Assembly: GCF_018866325.1 (NCBI RefSeq)
Contig: NZ_CP076457.1
Location: 3,817,001-3,881,000 of the forward strand
Length of the DNA: 64,000 nt
From: Streptomyces sp. YPW6
GTDB taxonomy: Bacteria > Actinomycetota > Actinomycetes > Streptomycetales > Streptomycetaceae
Direction of reading: 5' to 3'
A program made the position numbers and the translations under genes. Shown here one piece after another: positions 48,829 through 57,003 of this stretch (position 1 is its first letter; each line of letters begins with the position of its first letter). Under the pieces are notes generated by a model, which searched no databases, was not told the DNA's origin, and saw nothing but the letters and a program-made list of their open reading frames with translations.

Positions 48829-50421
48829 ATGGCACCCGATTCCGAAGCAAACGGCGGCGGAGTCTCGGATGGCACCGACTCCTGGGGCGTCGGCGGCGTC
48901 GTGGGCGACGGCCGTTATCGGATGACCCACCGGCTCGGCCGGGGCGGCATGGCAGAGGTCTACGCGGCGGAGGACGTCCGGCTCGGACGCACGGTCGCGG
49001 TGAAGCTGCTGCGCTCCGATCTCGCCGAGGACCCGGTGTCCAAGGCCCGCTTCACCCGCGAGGCACAGTCCGTCGCGGGCCTGAACCACCACGCGATCGT
49101 CGCCGTGTACGACTCCGGCGAGGACGTCGTGGGCGGCCAGACCGTGCCGTACATCGTGATGGAGCTGGTCGAGGGCCGTACCATCCGCGATCTGCTCCTG
49201 ACGGCCGAGGCCCCGCCCCCGGAGCAGGCGCTGATCATCGTCTCGGGAGTGCTGGAGGCCCTCGCCTACTCCCACCAGCACGGCATCGTGCACCGCGACA
49301 TCAAGCCGGCCAACGTGATCATCACGGACTCCGGCGCGGTCAAGGTCATGGACTTCGGCATCGCCCGCGCGCTGCACGGCGCGCAGTCGACGATGACCCA
49401 GACCGGCATGGTCATGGGCACGCCGCAGTACCTCTCCCCCGAGCAGGCGCTCGGCAAGGCCGTCGACCACCGGTCCGACCTGTACGCCACCGGCTGCCTG
49501 CTCTACGAGCTGCTGGCGCTGCGGCCCCCGTTCACCGGCGAGACCCCGCTCTCGGTGGTCTACCAGCACGTCCAGGACATCCCGGTGCCGCCGTCCGAGG
49601 TCTCGGACGTGGTGCCGCCGGAGCTGGACGGGATGGTGATGCGTTCGCTGGCGAAGGAGCCGGACGACCGGTTCCAGAGCGCCGAGGAGATGCGCGGGCT
49701 CGTCCAGTACAGCCTCCAGATGCTCCAGGTGCAGGGCGGCCACACGGGTACCTGGAACACCGGCCCGGTCGCGCTGCACGACGGGGGCCGGACCCCGCCG
49801 CACGGGATGGCCGGCTCCACCCAGGTGATGGGTTCGGGGCACCCGGTGCACGGCGACACCTCGCAGGGCCCGATCCTGCCCCCGTACAACCCGGACGACG
49901 GGGGGTACGACGGAGGCCAGGGGCGTCCCGGCGGGCGCGGCAAGATGTGGCTCTTCGTGCTGCTGGCCCTGGTCGCGATCGGCGCGGGCGTCGCCTTCGC
50001 CCTCAACGCGGCACAGGGTGACGGCGACAAGGACAAGGACCCGGTCACGCCGTCGACCTCGGTCAGCCAGTCCGAGGAGGAGCCCTCGGACGAGCCGTCC
50101 GAGGACGAGAGCGATGAGCCGGAGGAGCCGGACACCTCCAACGGCGGCCAGACCCAGCCGAACCCTCCGCCGTGGACCCCGGACCCCACCCCGAGCGAGC
50201 CCACGTTCAGCCCGTCCCCGACGCCGACCGACACGGACGCCGGCACGTCGGACGGCGCCACCAGCGAGGGCGGCAGCGGCGAGCCCACGGGCGATCCCAC
50301 GGACCCGACGACCGCCCCCGGAACCCCGGGCGGATCCGGTGACGACGGCGGAGCCGGCGGCGATGACGGCGGCTCGGGCACGACGCCCGGCGAGGCGTCG
50401 GGCGGCGCTGCCACGCCGTAG
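48829..50421 (+). CDS. Membrane Ser/Thr protein kinase
   Basis: A 530-residue kinase with a full catalytic domain (about residues 28-290): GRGGMAEVYAA, VAVKLLRSDL, HRDIKPANVIITD, DFGIARAL and the activation loop STMTQTGMVMGTPQY. A linker and one membrane span (MWLFVLLALVAIGAGVAFAL) are followed by an extracellular tail of about 140 residues rich in Ser, Glu, Asp, Pro and Thr, with no PASTA domain. The tail could span the wall or be O-glycosylated. It is divergent from a kinase of the same type, and the two may cross-phosphorylate. Confidence 0.9.
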   Translation: MAPDSEANGGGVSDGTDSWGVGGVVGDGRYRMTHRLGRGGMAEVYAAEDVRLGRTVAVKLLRSDLAEDPVSKARFTREAQSVAGLNHHAIVAVYDSGEDVVGGQTVPYIVMELVEGRTIRDLLLTAEAPPPEQALIIVSGVLEALAYSHQHGIVHRDIKPANVIITDSGAVKVMDFGIARALHGAQSTMTQTGMVMGTPQYLSPEQALGKAVDHRSDLYATGCLLYELLALRPPFTGETPLSVVYQHVQDIPVPPSEVSDVVPPELDGMVMRSLAKEPDDRFQSAEEMRGLVQYSLQMLQVQGGHTGTWNTGPVALHDGGRTPPHGMAGSTQVMGSGHPVHGDTSQGPILPPYNPDDGGYDGGQGRPGGRGKMWLFVLLALVAIGAGVAFALNAAQGDGDKDKDPVTPSTSVSQSEEEPSDEPSEDESDEPEEPDTSNGGQTQPNPPPWTPDPTPSEPTFSPSPTPTDTDAGTSDGATSEGGSGEPTGDPTDPTTAPGTPGGSGDDGGAGGDDGGSGTTPGEASGGAATP

Positions 50422-50446
50422 GCGGCCACCACCGCACCACACGCAC

Positions 50447-50483
50447 GAGCCCGGCGCGCCCCCACGTGGCGTGCGCCGGGCTC
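50447..50483. terminator. Bidirectional terminator between kinase and APH-like gene
   Basis: GAGCCCGGCGC (50447-50457) pairs with 50473-50483 with a 15-nt loop that itself has short complementary bases. It separates converging genes. Confidence 0.65.
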
Positions 50484-50503
50484 ACCCGTTTCCGTGCCGC
50501 GCC

Positions 50504-51568
50504 TCACTCCGTGAAGGCCGCGCACACCGCCTCGTACGCGCGCGTCCACCACACCGCCAGGGCCGACACCGCGGGAAACTGCGGGTCGGCCCTGCGGTCG
50601 TCCAGGCGGTAGCGCCAGCGCAGTATCCAGAAGTCGTTGAGCCGCTCCCACCACACCCGGTGCACCGCGGCCGCCAGCTCCCCGGCCCCCGCCCCGGCCG
50701 CCCGCCGGTACGCACGGGCGTAGGCGCGTACCTTCGCGAGGTCCAGCTCCCCGGCCGGCCGGACGAAGAAGATCGCCGCGGCCCGTACCGCCTCCTCGGC
50801 GCGCGGCTGCACGTCCAGCCGGTCCCAGTCCACGATCGCGACCGGGTCGGCGCCCCGGTAGAGCAGGTTCAGCGGGTGGAAGTCCCCGTGCACCCAGCCG
50901 GTGGCGGGCCCCTCCGGGGTGGGCGGGCGACGGTGGGCGTGCTGTTCGAGCAGGGCGCGGCGCTCCACGAGCCGGTGCACGGCGAGTTCGTCGAAGGCGT
51001 CGCGCGGGGTGTTCCGGCCGTCCTCTCCGCGCGCGGCGGCCAGCAGATCGTCGATCAGGGCGAAGGTGTCGGCGGCGTCCGCGCTGCGGTGCCCCGTCCG
51101 GGACGGCGGGCCGTCGCGCGGCGCCATCACCTGCTCCAGGCCGGTGTGCACGGTGCCGAGGAGGGTGCCGAGCCGGCGCGACTGGGCGAGGGTCAGCTGG
51201 GCGCCCACCCGGTGGAGGCCGTCGACCCAGGGATGCAGGGCGTAGCAGCGCTCGCCGATCACGGTGACGGTGTCGCCCCGGGTGTCGGCCAGCGGCGGGA
51301 CGACGGGCACGCCGAGCGACTGCAGGCGCTGGGTGGCCCGGTGCTGGCGCACGATCGCGGCGCGTTCGCCGCTCGTGTCGTCCAGGTGCTTCTTGTCGAG
51401 GTGGTGCTTGAGGAAGTAGGAACCGCTCGTCGTGGAGACGCGGTATCCGTGGTTCAGCAGGCCTTTGGTGATCGGCTCGCAGGCGAGCGGCTCGCCCACG
51501 CCCGGGTATCGGCGCAGCACCTCGCCGACCGGGGGAACGGGCGGGTGGGTGACATATGAGCGCGGCAC
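50504..51568 (-). CDS. Aminoglycoside phosphotransferase (APH) family protein
   Basis: A 354-residue kinase-like phosphotransferase. The HGDFHPLNLLYR block with catalytic Asp and the IVDWDRL metal-binding block are present, as is an N-terminal lobe with GLLNHGYRVSTTSGSYFLKHHL. APH-fold proteins phosphorylate antibiotics but also choline, homoserine and other small molecules. Location in the conserved chromosome core rather than beside resistance genes suggests a metabolic substrate. GTG 51568 is a reasonable start. No strong ribosome binding site was seen. Confidence 0.82.
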   Translation of the reverse strand: MPRSYVTHPPVPPVGEVLRRYPGVGEPLACEPITKGLLNHGYRVSTTSGSYFLKHHLDKKHLDDTSGERAAIVRQHRATQRLQSLGVPVVPPLADTRGDTVTVIGERCYALHPWVDGLHRVGAQLTLAQSRRLGTLLGTVHTGLEQVMAPRDGPPSRTGHRSADAADTFALIDDLLAAARGEDGRNTPRDAFDELAVHRLVERRALLEQHAHRRPPTPEGPATGWVHGDFHPLNLLYRGADPVAIVDWDRLDVQPRAEEAVRAAAIFFVRPAGELDLAKVRAYARAYRRAAGAGAGELAAAVHRVWWERLNDFWILRWRYRLDDRRADPQFPAVSALAVWWTRAYEAVCAAFTE

Positions 51569-51675
51569 TTACCAGATGTTAGATCACTCTGCGTGGTCGC
51601 TCTGCGGACTTGCGGTGACACCCGTGACTGCGCTAAGGAGAGCTGCGGTGTCCGCCCCGGTGCCTCATCCGCGCC

Positions 51676-52128
51676 TCAGAAGTCCAGCCGGTGCTCGGTG
51701 ACGAAGTGCGGGTCGACCCGCAGGTACGCCGGCGCGTACGGCTCCCCGTTGACGCTGACGGGGGCCGCGCCGAACAGCTCCTCCTGCTCGGGGCGGAGGC
51801 GCACGACCTCGGCGGGCCCGGTGAACTGCACCGACCACAGGTTGCCGCCGTCGCCCGAGGCCGCGTCGTTGTAGTTGTCCGCCCCGTACGCGACGACGCT
51901 CCCGTCGCACGCCTCGTGGTGGCCGAAGCCGCGGTGCATCCGCAGCAGGATGCGGCCGTCGCTCACGATGTGCCGGGCCACCGTCAGGAACGGCAGGGCC
52001 CGCATGCTGGTCGCGAGGCGGCCGTACGGGACCCGGCCGAGCAGATCGAGCGGCCCGGCCGCCGCGGTCCGCTCGATCGTGCCGACCGCGCGGCGCTCGC
52101 GGGGGGAGCCGTGGGAGTCGAAGGACAT
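51676..52128 (-). CDS. Pyridoxamine 5'-phosphate oxidase-like split-barrel protein
   Basis: A 150-residue small flavin-binding-fold protein. Family features are GPLDLLGRVPYGRLATSMRALPFLTVARHIVSDGRILLRMHRG in successive pieces, and the later LWSVQFTGPAEVV, which fit the PPOX/FMN split barrel. Such proteins may bind FMN, F420 or haem or act in redox protection. The specific role is not known. ATG 52128 begins MSFDSHG, and a GTG at 52137 would add three residues. It lies beside a response regulator, separated by the strong hairpin at 52170-52219, and in DevR/DosR-like settings such proteins are frequent neighbours. Confidence 0.75.
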   Translation of the reverse strand: MSFDSHGSPRERRAVGTIERTAAAGPLDLLGRVPYGRLATSMRALPFLTVARHIVSDGRILLRMHRGFGHHEACDGSVVAYGADNYNDAASGDGGNLWSVQFTGPAEVVRLRPEQEELFGAAPVSVNGEPYAPAYLRVDPHFVTEHRLDF

Positions 52129-52169
52129 GGCTTCCACTGTCCCCCGGACGTAGGGACCGCGTAAGAGTC

Positions 52170-52219
52170 GCCTGCCCCGGGCGGCACGGGACCTAAGTCC
52201 CGTGCCGCCCGGGGCAGGC
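52170..52219 (-). terminator. Very strong 23-bp hairpin downstream of the response regulator
   Basis: Positions 52170-52192 and 52197-52219 are exact reverse complements (GCCTGCCCCGGGCGG... each arm) with a CTAA loop. It begins 30 bp after the regulator stop and is among the longest perfect stems in the window. On the far side it lies upstream of the split-barrel gene. Confidence 0.85.
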
Positions 52220-52248
52220 GGCAGTGTGCCCGGTGGGCCGGGCGCGGC

Positions 52249-52908
52249 TCAGCGGCGCTCGGCCTGGAGCCGTGCGACGTACGCGGCGGCCTGCGAGCGG
52301 CGCTCCATGCCCAGCTTGGACAGCAGGCTGGAGACGTAGTTCTTGATGGTCTTCTCGGCGAGGTGCAGCCGCTCCCCGATGACGCGGTTGGTCAGTCCCT
52401 CCCCGATCAGGTCCAGGATCTTGCGCTCCTGCTCGGTGAGGCCCGCCAGCCGGTCGTCGCCCCTGGCGCTCCCGCCGTCGCGCAGCCGCTCCAGCACCCG
52501 GGCGGTCGCCACCGGGTCGAGCAGGGACTTTCCGGCCGCCACGTCCCGTACGGCACTCAGCAGTTCGTTGCCGCGGATCGCCTTCAGCACATAACCCGAG
52601 GCGCCCGCCATGATCGCGTCGAAGAGCGCCTCGTCATCGGCGTACGAGGTGAGCATCAGGCAGGCGATGTCCTCGTCCTGGGAGCGGACCTCGCGGCACA
52701 CCTCCACCCCGCTGCCGTCCGGCAGCCGCACATCCAGCACCGCCACGTCGGGGCGCGTCGCCGGGATCCGCGCCAGGGCGTCCGCGGCAGTGCCGGCCTC
52801 GCCGACCACCTCGATGTCCGGCTCGGAGGCGAGCAGCTCATGGACGCCGCGCCGGACGACCTCGTGATCGTCAAGCAGAAATACCGTGATTTTTCCATCT
52901 TCGCGCAC
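52249..52908 (-). CDS. LuxR/NarL-family two-component response regulator
   Basis: A 219-residue response regulator. The receiver domain has the acidic pair in FLLDDHEVVRRG, phospho-acceptor Asp59 in VLDVRLPDGSG, Thr in LMLTSYAD and Lys in SGYVLKAI. The C-terminal LuxR helix-turn-helix reads LTEQERKILDLIGEGLTNRVIGERLHLAEKTIKNYVSSLLSKLG in pieces. This is the DevR/DosR-like group, often tied to hypoxia or redox. No sensor kinase gene is adjacent. GTG 52908 is the best start. It diverges from the second dehydrogenase operon. Confidence 0.9.
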   Translation of the reverse strand: MREDGKITVFLLDDHEVVRRGVHELLASEPDIEVVGEAGTAADALARIPATRPDVAVLDVRLPDGSGVEVCREVRSQDEDIACLMLTSYADDEALFDAIMAGASGYVLKAIRGNELLSAVRDVAAGKSLLDPVATARVLERLRDGGSARGDDRLAGLTEQERKILDLIGEGLTNRVIGERLHLAEKTIKNYVSSLLSKLGMERRSQAAAYVARLQAERR

Positions 52909-53256
52909 GATCGCAGTCTCACATACTCGCCTCCTCTCCGCTCTTCCCTGGCGCTGATCCGCGGGATAACGTGCCGTTGTTCCGGCGGCCTGCAAGGCTG
53001 TTTCCAGTGCCCTGACCAGCAGTGCTTCGCAGTTTCTTCGATTTACTTGGAAATCCAAGCAAAATCGCAGGTCAGATAGGGTTTCGCAGTTATGCGAAGC
53101 ACTGGGTAACGTGCCTAGGACAGGGCACTCGCCGGGGCACCTGTCACGCCTGATCCCGGCCCGACCGGCACCCACCCCGTGCACGGCTCCGGACTCAGGC
53201 GAGCCGCACTGGTCCCCGGCAGACCCCGGGGGCCGGACCGACGGAGGAGCACGCAC
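52909..53256. promoter_or_regulatory. Divergent, A/T-richer regulatory region with nested inverted repeats
   Basis: 348 bp without a gene and noticeably less GC-rich than its surroundings between 52980 and 53110. It contains a 12-bp inverted repeat (53020-53031 and 53093-53104) around smaller palindromes. This is the expected operator region for the response regulator gene and/or the dehydrogenase operon. Confidence 0.55.
53020..53104. repeat. Nested palindromes between response regulator and bkd2 operon
   Basis: CAGTGCTTCGCA (53020-53031) is an exact inverted repeat of TGCGAAGCACTG (53093-53104). Inside lie CGATTT/AAATCG (53039-53044 and 53062-53067) and CTTGG/CCAAG (53046-53050 and 53055-53059). 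Confidence 0.8.
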
Positions 53257-54417
53257 GTGACCGTGGAGAGCAGTGCCGCCGCGCGTAAACCGCGACGCGC
53301 CAGCAAGCGGACCAGCGCCGCTAAGAAGGCGCAGAGCGCCGAGCCCCAGCTCGTACAGCTGCTGACGCCCGAGGGCGAGCGCGTCGAGCACCCGGACTAC
53401 AGCATCGACCTGAGCGCGGAAGAGCTGCGCGGCCTGTACCGGGACATGGTGCTCACCCGCCGTTTCGACGCCGAGGCGACCGCCCTCCAGCGCCAGGGCG
53501 AGCTGGGCCTGTGGGCCTCGCTGCTCGGCCAGGAGGCCGCCCAGATCGGCAGTGGCCGCGCCCTGCGCGACGACGACTACGTCTTCCCGACCTATCGGGA
53601 GCACGGCGTCGCCTGGTGCCGCGGTGTCGATCCGACCAATCTGCTCGGCATGTTCCGCGGCGTGAACCACGGCGGCTGGGACCCCAACAGCAACAACTTC
53701 CACCTGTACACGATCGTCATCGGCTCGCAGACCCTGCACGCCACCGGTTACGCCATGGGCGTCGCCAAGGACGGCGCGGACTCCGCCGTGATCGCGTACT
53801 TCGGCGACGGCGCCTCCAGCCAGGGCGACGTCGCGGAGTCGTTCACCTTCTCCGCGGTCTACAACGCCCCGGTCGTCTTCTTCTGCCAGAACAACCAGTG
53901 GGCCATCTCCGAGCCCACCGAGCGCCAGACCCGGGTGCCGCTCTACCAGCGCGCCCAGGGCTTCGGCTTCCCCGGCGTCCGCGTCGACGGCAACGACGTC
54001 CTCGCCTGTCTCGCCGTCACCCGCTCCGCACTGGAGCGCGCCCGCCGCGGCGAGGGCCCGACCCTCGTCGAGGCGTTCACCTACCGCATGGGCGCCCACA
54101 CCACCTCCGACGACCCGACGAAGTACCGGGCCGACGAGGAGCGGGCCGCCTGGGAGGCCAAGGACCCGATCCTGCGGCTGCGGACGTACCTGGAGAAGTC
54201 CGGCCACGCCGACGACGCCTTCTTCACCGCCCTGGACGAGGAGAGCGAGACCCTCGGCAAGCGGGTCCGCGAAGCGGTGCGCGCGATGCCCGACCCGGAG
54301 CCGATGGCCCTGTTCGAGCACGCCTACGCCGACGGCAACTCCCTCGTGGACGAGGAGCGCGCCCAGTTCGCCGCCTACCAGGCATCGTTCGCCGACTCTG
54401 CCGAGGAGGGCAAGTAG
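53257..54417 (+). CDS. 2-oxoacid dehydrogenase E1 component, alpha subunit (second operon)
   Basis: A 386-residue E1-alpha with a Lys/Arg-rich start. It has SLLGQEAAQIGSG, the TPP motif GDGASSQGDVAES to NN and the loop YRMGAHTTSDDPTKY. In streptomycetes this second set is also annotated as branched-chain 2-oxoacid dehydrogenase, and pyruvate is an alternative substrate. Sequence blocks differ clearly from the paralogue at 31678, so the two sets are old duplicates and not a recent copy. GTG 53257 has GGAGG about 10 nt upstream. Confidence 0.86.
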   Translation: MTVESSAAARKPRRASKRTSAAKKAQSAEPQLVQLLTPEGERVEHPDYSIDLSAEELRGLYRDMVLTRRFDAEATALQRQGELGLWASLLGQEAAQIGSGRALRDDDYVFPTYREHGVAWCRGVDPTNLLGMFRGVNHGGWDPNSNNFHLYTIVIGSQTLHATGYAMGVAKDGADSAVIAYFGDGASSQGDVAESFTFSAVYNAPVVFFCQNNQWAISEPTERQTRVPLYQRAQGFGFPGVRVDGNDVLACLAVTRSALERARRGEGPTLVEAFTYRMGAHTTSDDPTKYRADEERAAWEAKDPILRLRTYLEKSGHADDAFFTALDEESETLGKRVREAVRAMPDPEPMALFEHAYADGNSLVDEERAQFAAYQASFADSAEEGK

Positions 54418-54419
54418 CC

Positions 54420-55400
54420 ATGGCCGTGGAAAAGATGTCCATCGCGAAAGCGCTCAACGAGTCGCTCCGCCTCGCCCTCGACACCGACCCCAAGGTCCTC
54501 ATCATGGGTGAGGACGTCGGCAAGCTCGGCGGTGTCTTCCGGATCACCGACGGGCTCCAGAAGGACTTCGGCGAGGACCGGGTGATCGACACCCCGCTCG
54601 CCGAGTCCGGCATCGTCGGCACGGCGATCGGTCTCGCCCTGCGCGGCTACCGCCCCGTCGTCGAGATCCAGTTCGACGGCTTCGTCTTCCCCGCGTACGA
54701 CCAGATCGTCACGCAGCTCGCCAAGATGCACGCCCGCGCGCTCGGCAAGGTCAAGCTGCCGGTCGTCGTGCGCATTCCGTACGGCGGCGGCATCGGCGCG
54801 GTCGAGCACCACAGCGAGTCCCCCGAGGCGCTCTTCGCGCATGTCGCGGGCCTGAAGGTGGTCTCGCCGTCCAACGCGAGCGACGCCTACTGGATGATGC
54901 AGCAGGCCGTCCAGAGCGACGACCCGGTCATCTTCTTCGAGCCCAAGCGGCGCTACTGGGACAAGGGCGAGGTCGACACCGAGGCCATTCCCGGTCCGCT
55001 GCACGGGGCCGCGACCGTCCGCGAGGGCGGCGACCTGACGCTCGTCGCGTACGGGCCGATGGTCAAGGTCTGCCTGGAGGCGGCCGCGGCCGCCCAGGAG
55101 GAGGGCAAGTCGATCGAGGTCCTGGACCTGCGCTCGATGGCCCCGATCGACTTCGACGCCATCCAGAAGTCGGCGGAGAAGACCGGCCGGGTCGTGGTCG
55201 TCCACGAGGCGCCCGTCTTCTACGGCTCCGGCGCGGAGATCGCCGCCCGGATCACCGAGCGCTGCTTCTACCACCTCGAAGCCCCCGTGCTGCGGGTCGG
55301 CGGATACCACGTCCCCTACCCGCCGGCCCGGCTGGAGGACGAGTACCTGCCCGGCCTGGACCGGGTGCTCGACGCCGTCGACCGCTCGCTGGCGTTCTGA
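54420..55400 (+). CDS. 2-oxoacid dehydrogenase E1 component, beta subunit (second operon)
   Basis: A 326-residue E1-beta that pairs with the preceding subunit, from which it is 2 bp away. The conserved VLIMGEDVGKLGGVFRIT, RPVVEIQFDGFVFPAYDQI, PYGGGIGAVEHHSESPEALF and VVHEAPVFYGSGAEIAARI blocks parallel the paralogue. ATG 54420 has GAGGAGGG about 9 nt upstream, inside the E1-alpha end. Confidence 0.9.
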   Translation: MAVEKMSIAKALNESLRLALDTDPKVLIMGEDVGKLGGVFRITDGLQKDFGEDRVIDTPLAESGIVGTAIGLALRGYRPVVEIQFDGFVFPAYDQIVTQLAKMHARALGKVKLPVVVRIPYGGGIGAVEHHSESPEALFAHVAGLKVVSPSNASDAYWMMQQAVQSDDPVIFFEPKRRYWDKGEVDTEAIPGPLHGAATVREGGDLTLVAYGPMVKVCLEAAAAAQEEGKSIEVLDLRSMAPIDFDAIQKSAEKTGRVVVVHEAPVFYGSGAEIAARITERCFYHLEAPVLRVGGYHVPYPPARLEDEYLPGLDRVLDAVDRSLAF

Positions 55401-55411
55401 GGAGAGGGTTC

Positions 55412-56833
55412 GTGACGACGATGACCGAAACGTCTGCTCGCTTCCGTGAGTTCAAGATGCCCGACGTGGGCGAAGGACTGACCGAGGCCGAGATCCTCAC
55501 GTGGTTCGTCCAGCCCGGCGACACCGTCACCGACGGCCAGGTCGTGTGCGAGGTCGAGACCGCGAAGGCGGCCGTCGAGCTGCCGATCCCGTTCGACGGG
55601 GTGGTGCACGAGCTGCGCTTCCCCGAGGGCACGACCGTCGACGTCGGCCAGGTGATCATCACGGTCGACGTGGCCCCGGGCAGTGGTGACGCGCCCGCCC
55701 CGGCCGCCGCCGCTCCGGCCCAGGAGCCGGTGGAGGCGCCGGAGGCCGAGGCCGAGCCGAAGGGCCGTACGCCGGTCCTGGTCGGCTACGGGGTCGCCGA
55801 GACCTCCACCAAGCGCCGCCCGCGCAAGGGGGCGGCTCCCGCCCCGGAGGCCGCGGCCGCCGCCGCGGCGGTGCAGGCCGAGCTGAACGGGCACGGGGCG
55901 CCGGCTGCCGAGCCCGAGGCTCCGTCGGCGCGTCCGCTGGCCAAGCCCCCGGTCCGCAAGCTGGCCAAGGACCTGGGCATCGATCTGGCGACGGTGGTGC
56001 CGACCGGCAAGGACGGCATCATCACGCGCGAGGACGTCCACGCGGCAGCCGCTCCGGCCGAGGCTCCCGCCGCGGCTCCTGCGGCCCCCGCAGTGACGGA
56101 CGCCGAGGCCCCGGCGGTGGTCTCCGACTCCGCTCGCGAGACCCGTATCCCCGTCAAGGGCGTCCGCAAGGCCATCGCGCAGGCGATGGTGGGTTCGGCC
56201 TTCACCGCGCCGCACGTCACCGAGTTCGTCACGGTCGACGTGACGCGCACGATGAAGCTCGTGGCCGAGCTCAAGGAGGACAAGGACATGGCGGGGGTGC
56301 GGGTCAACCCGCTCCTCGTCATCGCCAAGGCCCTCCTCGTCGCGATCAAGCGGAATCCCGAGGTCAACGCCGCCTGGGACGAGGCCAACCAGGAGATCGT
56401 GCAGAAGCACTACGTCAACCTGGGCATCGCGGCGGCCACCCCGCGCGGTCTGATCGTGCCGAACATCAAGGACGCGCACGACAAGACGCTGCCGCAGCTC
56501 GCGGAGGCGCTGGGCGAGCTGGTCACCACGGCCCGGGACGGCAAGACGTCCCCGGCGGCGATGGCGGGCGGCACGGTGACCATCACCAACGTCGGCGTCT
56601 TCGGCGTGGACACCGGTACGCCGATCCTCAACCCGGGCGAGTCCGCGATCCTGGCGGTCGGTGCCATCAAGCTCCAGCCGTGGGTCCACAAGGGCAAGGT
56701 GAAGCCGCGTCAGGTCACCACGCTGGCCCTGTCGTTCGACCACCGCCTGGTCGACGGCGAACTGGGCTCCAAGGTGCTGGCCGATGTGGCGGCGATCCTG
56801 GAGCAGCCGAAGCGCCTGATCACCTGGGCGTAA
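55412..56833 (+). CDS. 2-oxoacid dehydrogenase E2, dihydrolipoyl acyltransferase (second operon)
   Basis: A 473-residue E2 core. The lipoyl domain carries Lys52 in VETAKAAVEL, then Ala/Pro-rich linkers, the peripheral-subunit-binding domain (KPPVRKLAKDLGIDLATVVPTG) and the catalytic domain with FDHRLVDGELGS. GTG 55412 is preceded by AGGAGAGGG 3-4 nt away, and ATG 55421 is possible. As in the first operon, no E3 gene follows. It ends at a strong terminator. Confidence 0.92.
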   Translation: MTTMTETSARFREFKMPDVGEGLTEAEILTWFVQPGDTVTDGQVVCEVETAKAAVELPIPFDGVVHELRFPEGTTVDVGQVIITVDVAPGSGDAPAPAAAAPAQEPVEAPEAEAEPKGRTPVLVGYGVAETSTKRRPRKGAAPAPEAAAAAAAVQAELNGHGAPAAEPEAPSARPLAKPPVRKLAKDLGIDLATVVPTGKDGIITREDVHAAAAPAEAPAAAPAAPAVTDAEAPAVVSDSARETRIPVKGVRKAIAQAMVGSAFTAPHVTEFVTVDVTRTMKLVAELKEDKDMAGVRVNPLLVIAKALLVAIKRNPEVNAAWDEANQEIVQKHYVNLGIAAATPRGLIVPNIKDAHDKTLPQLAEALGELVTTARDGKTSPAAMAGGTVTITNVGVFGVDTGTPILNPGESAILAVGAIKLQPWVHKGKVKPRQVTTLALSFDHRLVDGELGSKVLADVAAILEQPKRLITWA

Positions 56834-56846
56834 CGCGTTCTTCCTG

Positions 56847-56881
56847 GTGGGCCCGTACGTCTGGGTGACGTACGGGCCCAC
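56847..56881. terminator. Bidirectional terminator after the second dehydrogenase operon
   Basis: GTGGGCCCGTACGTC (56847-56861) pairs perfectly with 56867-56881 over a 5-nt loop between two converging genes. Confidence 0.85.
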
Positions 56882-57003
56882 TGCTGTGTCCGGGGCTGTT
56901 CACCGGACGGCGGGGAAGCCGCTTCCCGCGCGGTCCGCGCGGGAAGCGGACCGGCGAGGACGAGAAGCAGTCGGCCGCCTGGCGGAAGCAGGCCGCGCGC
57001 GGG

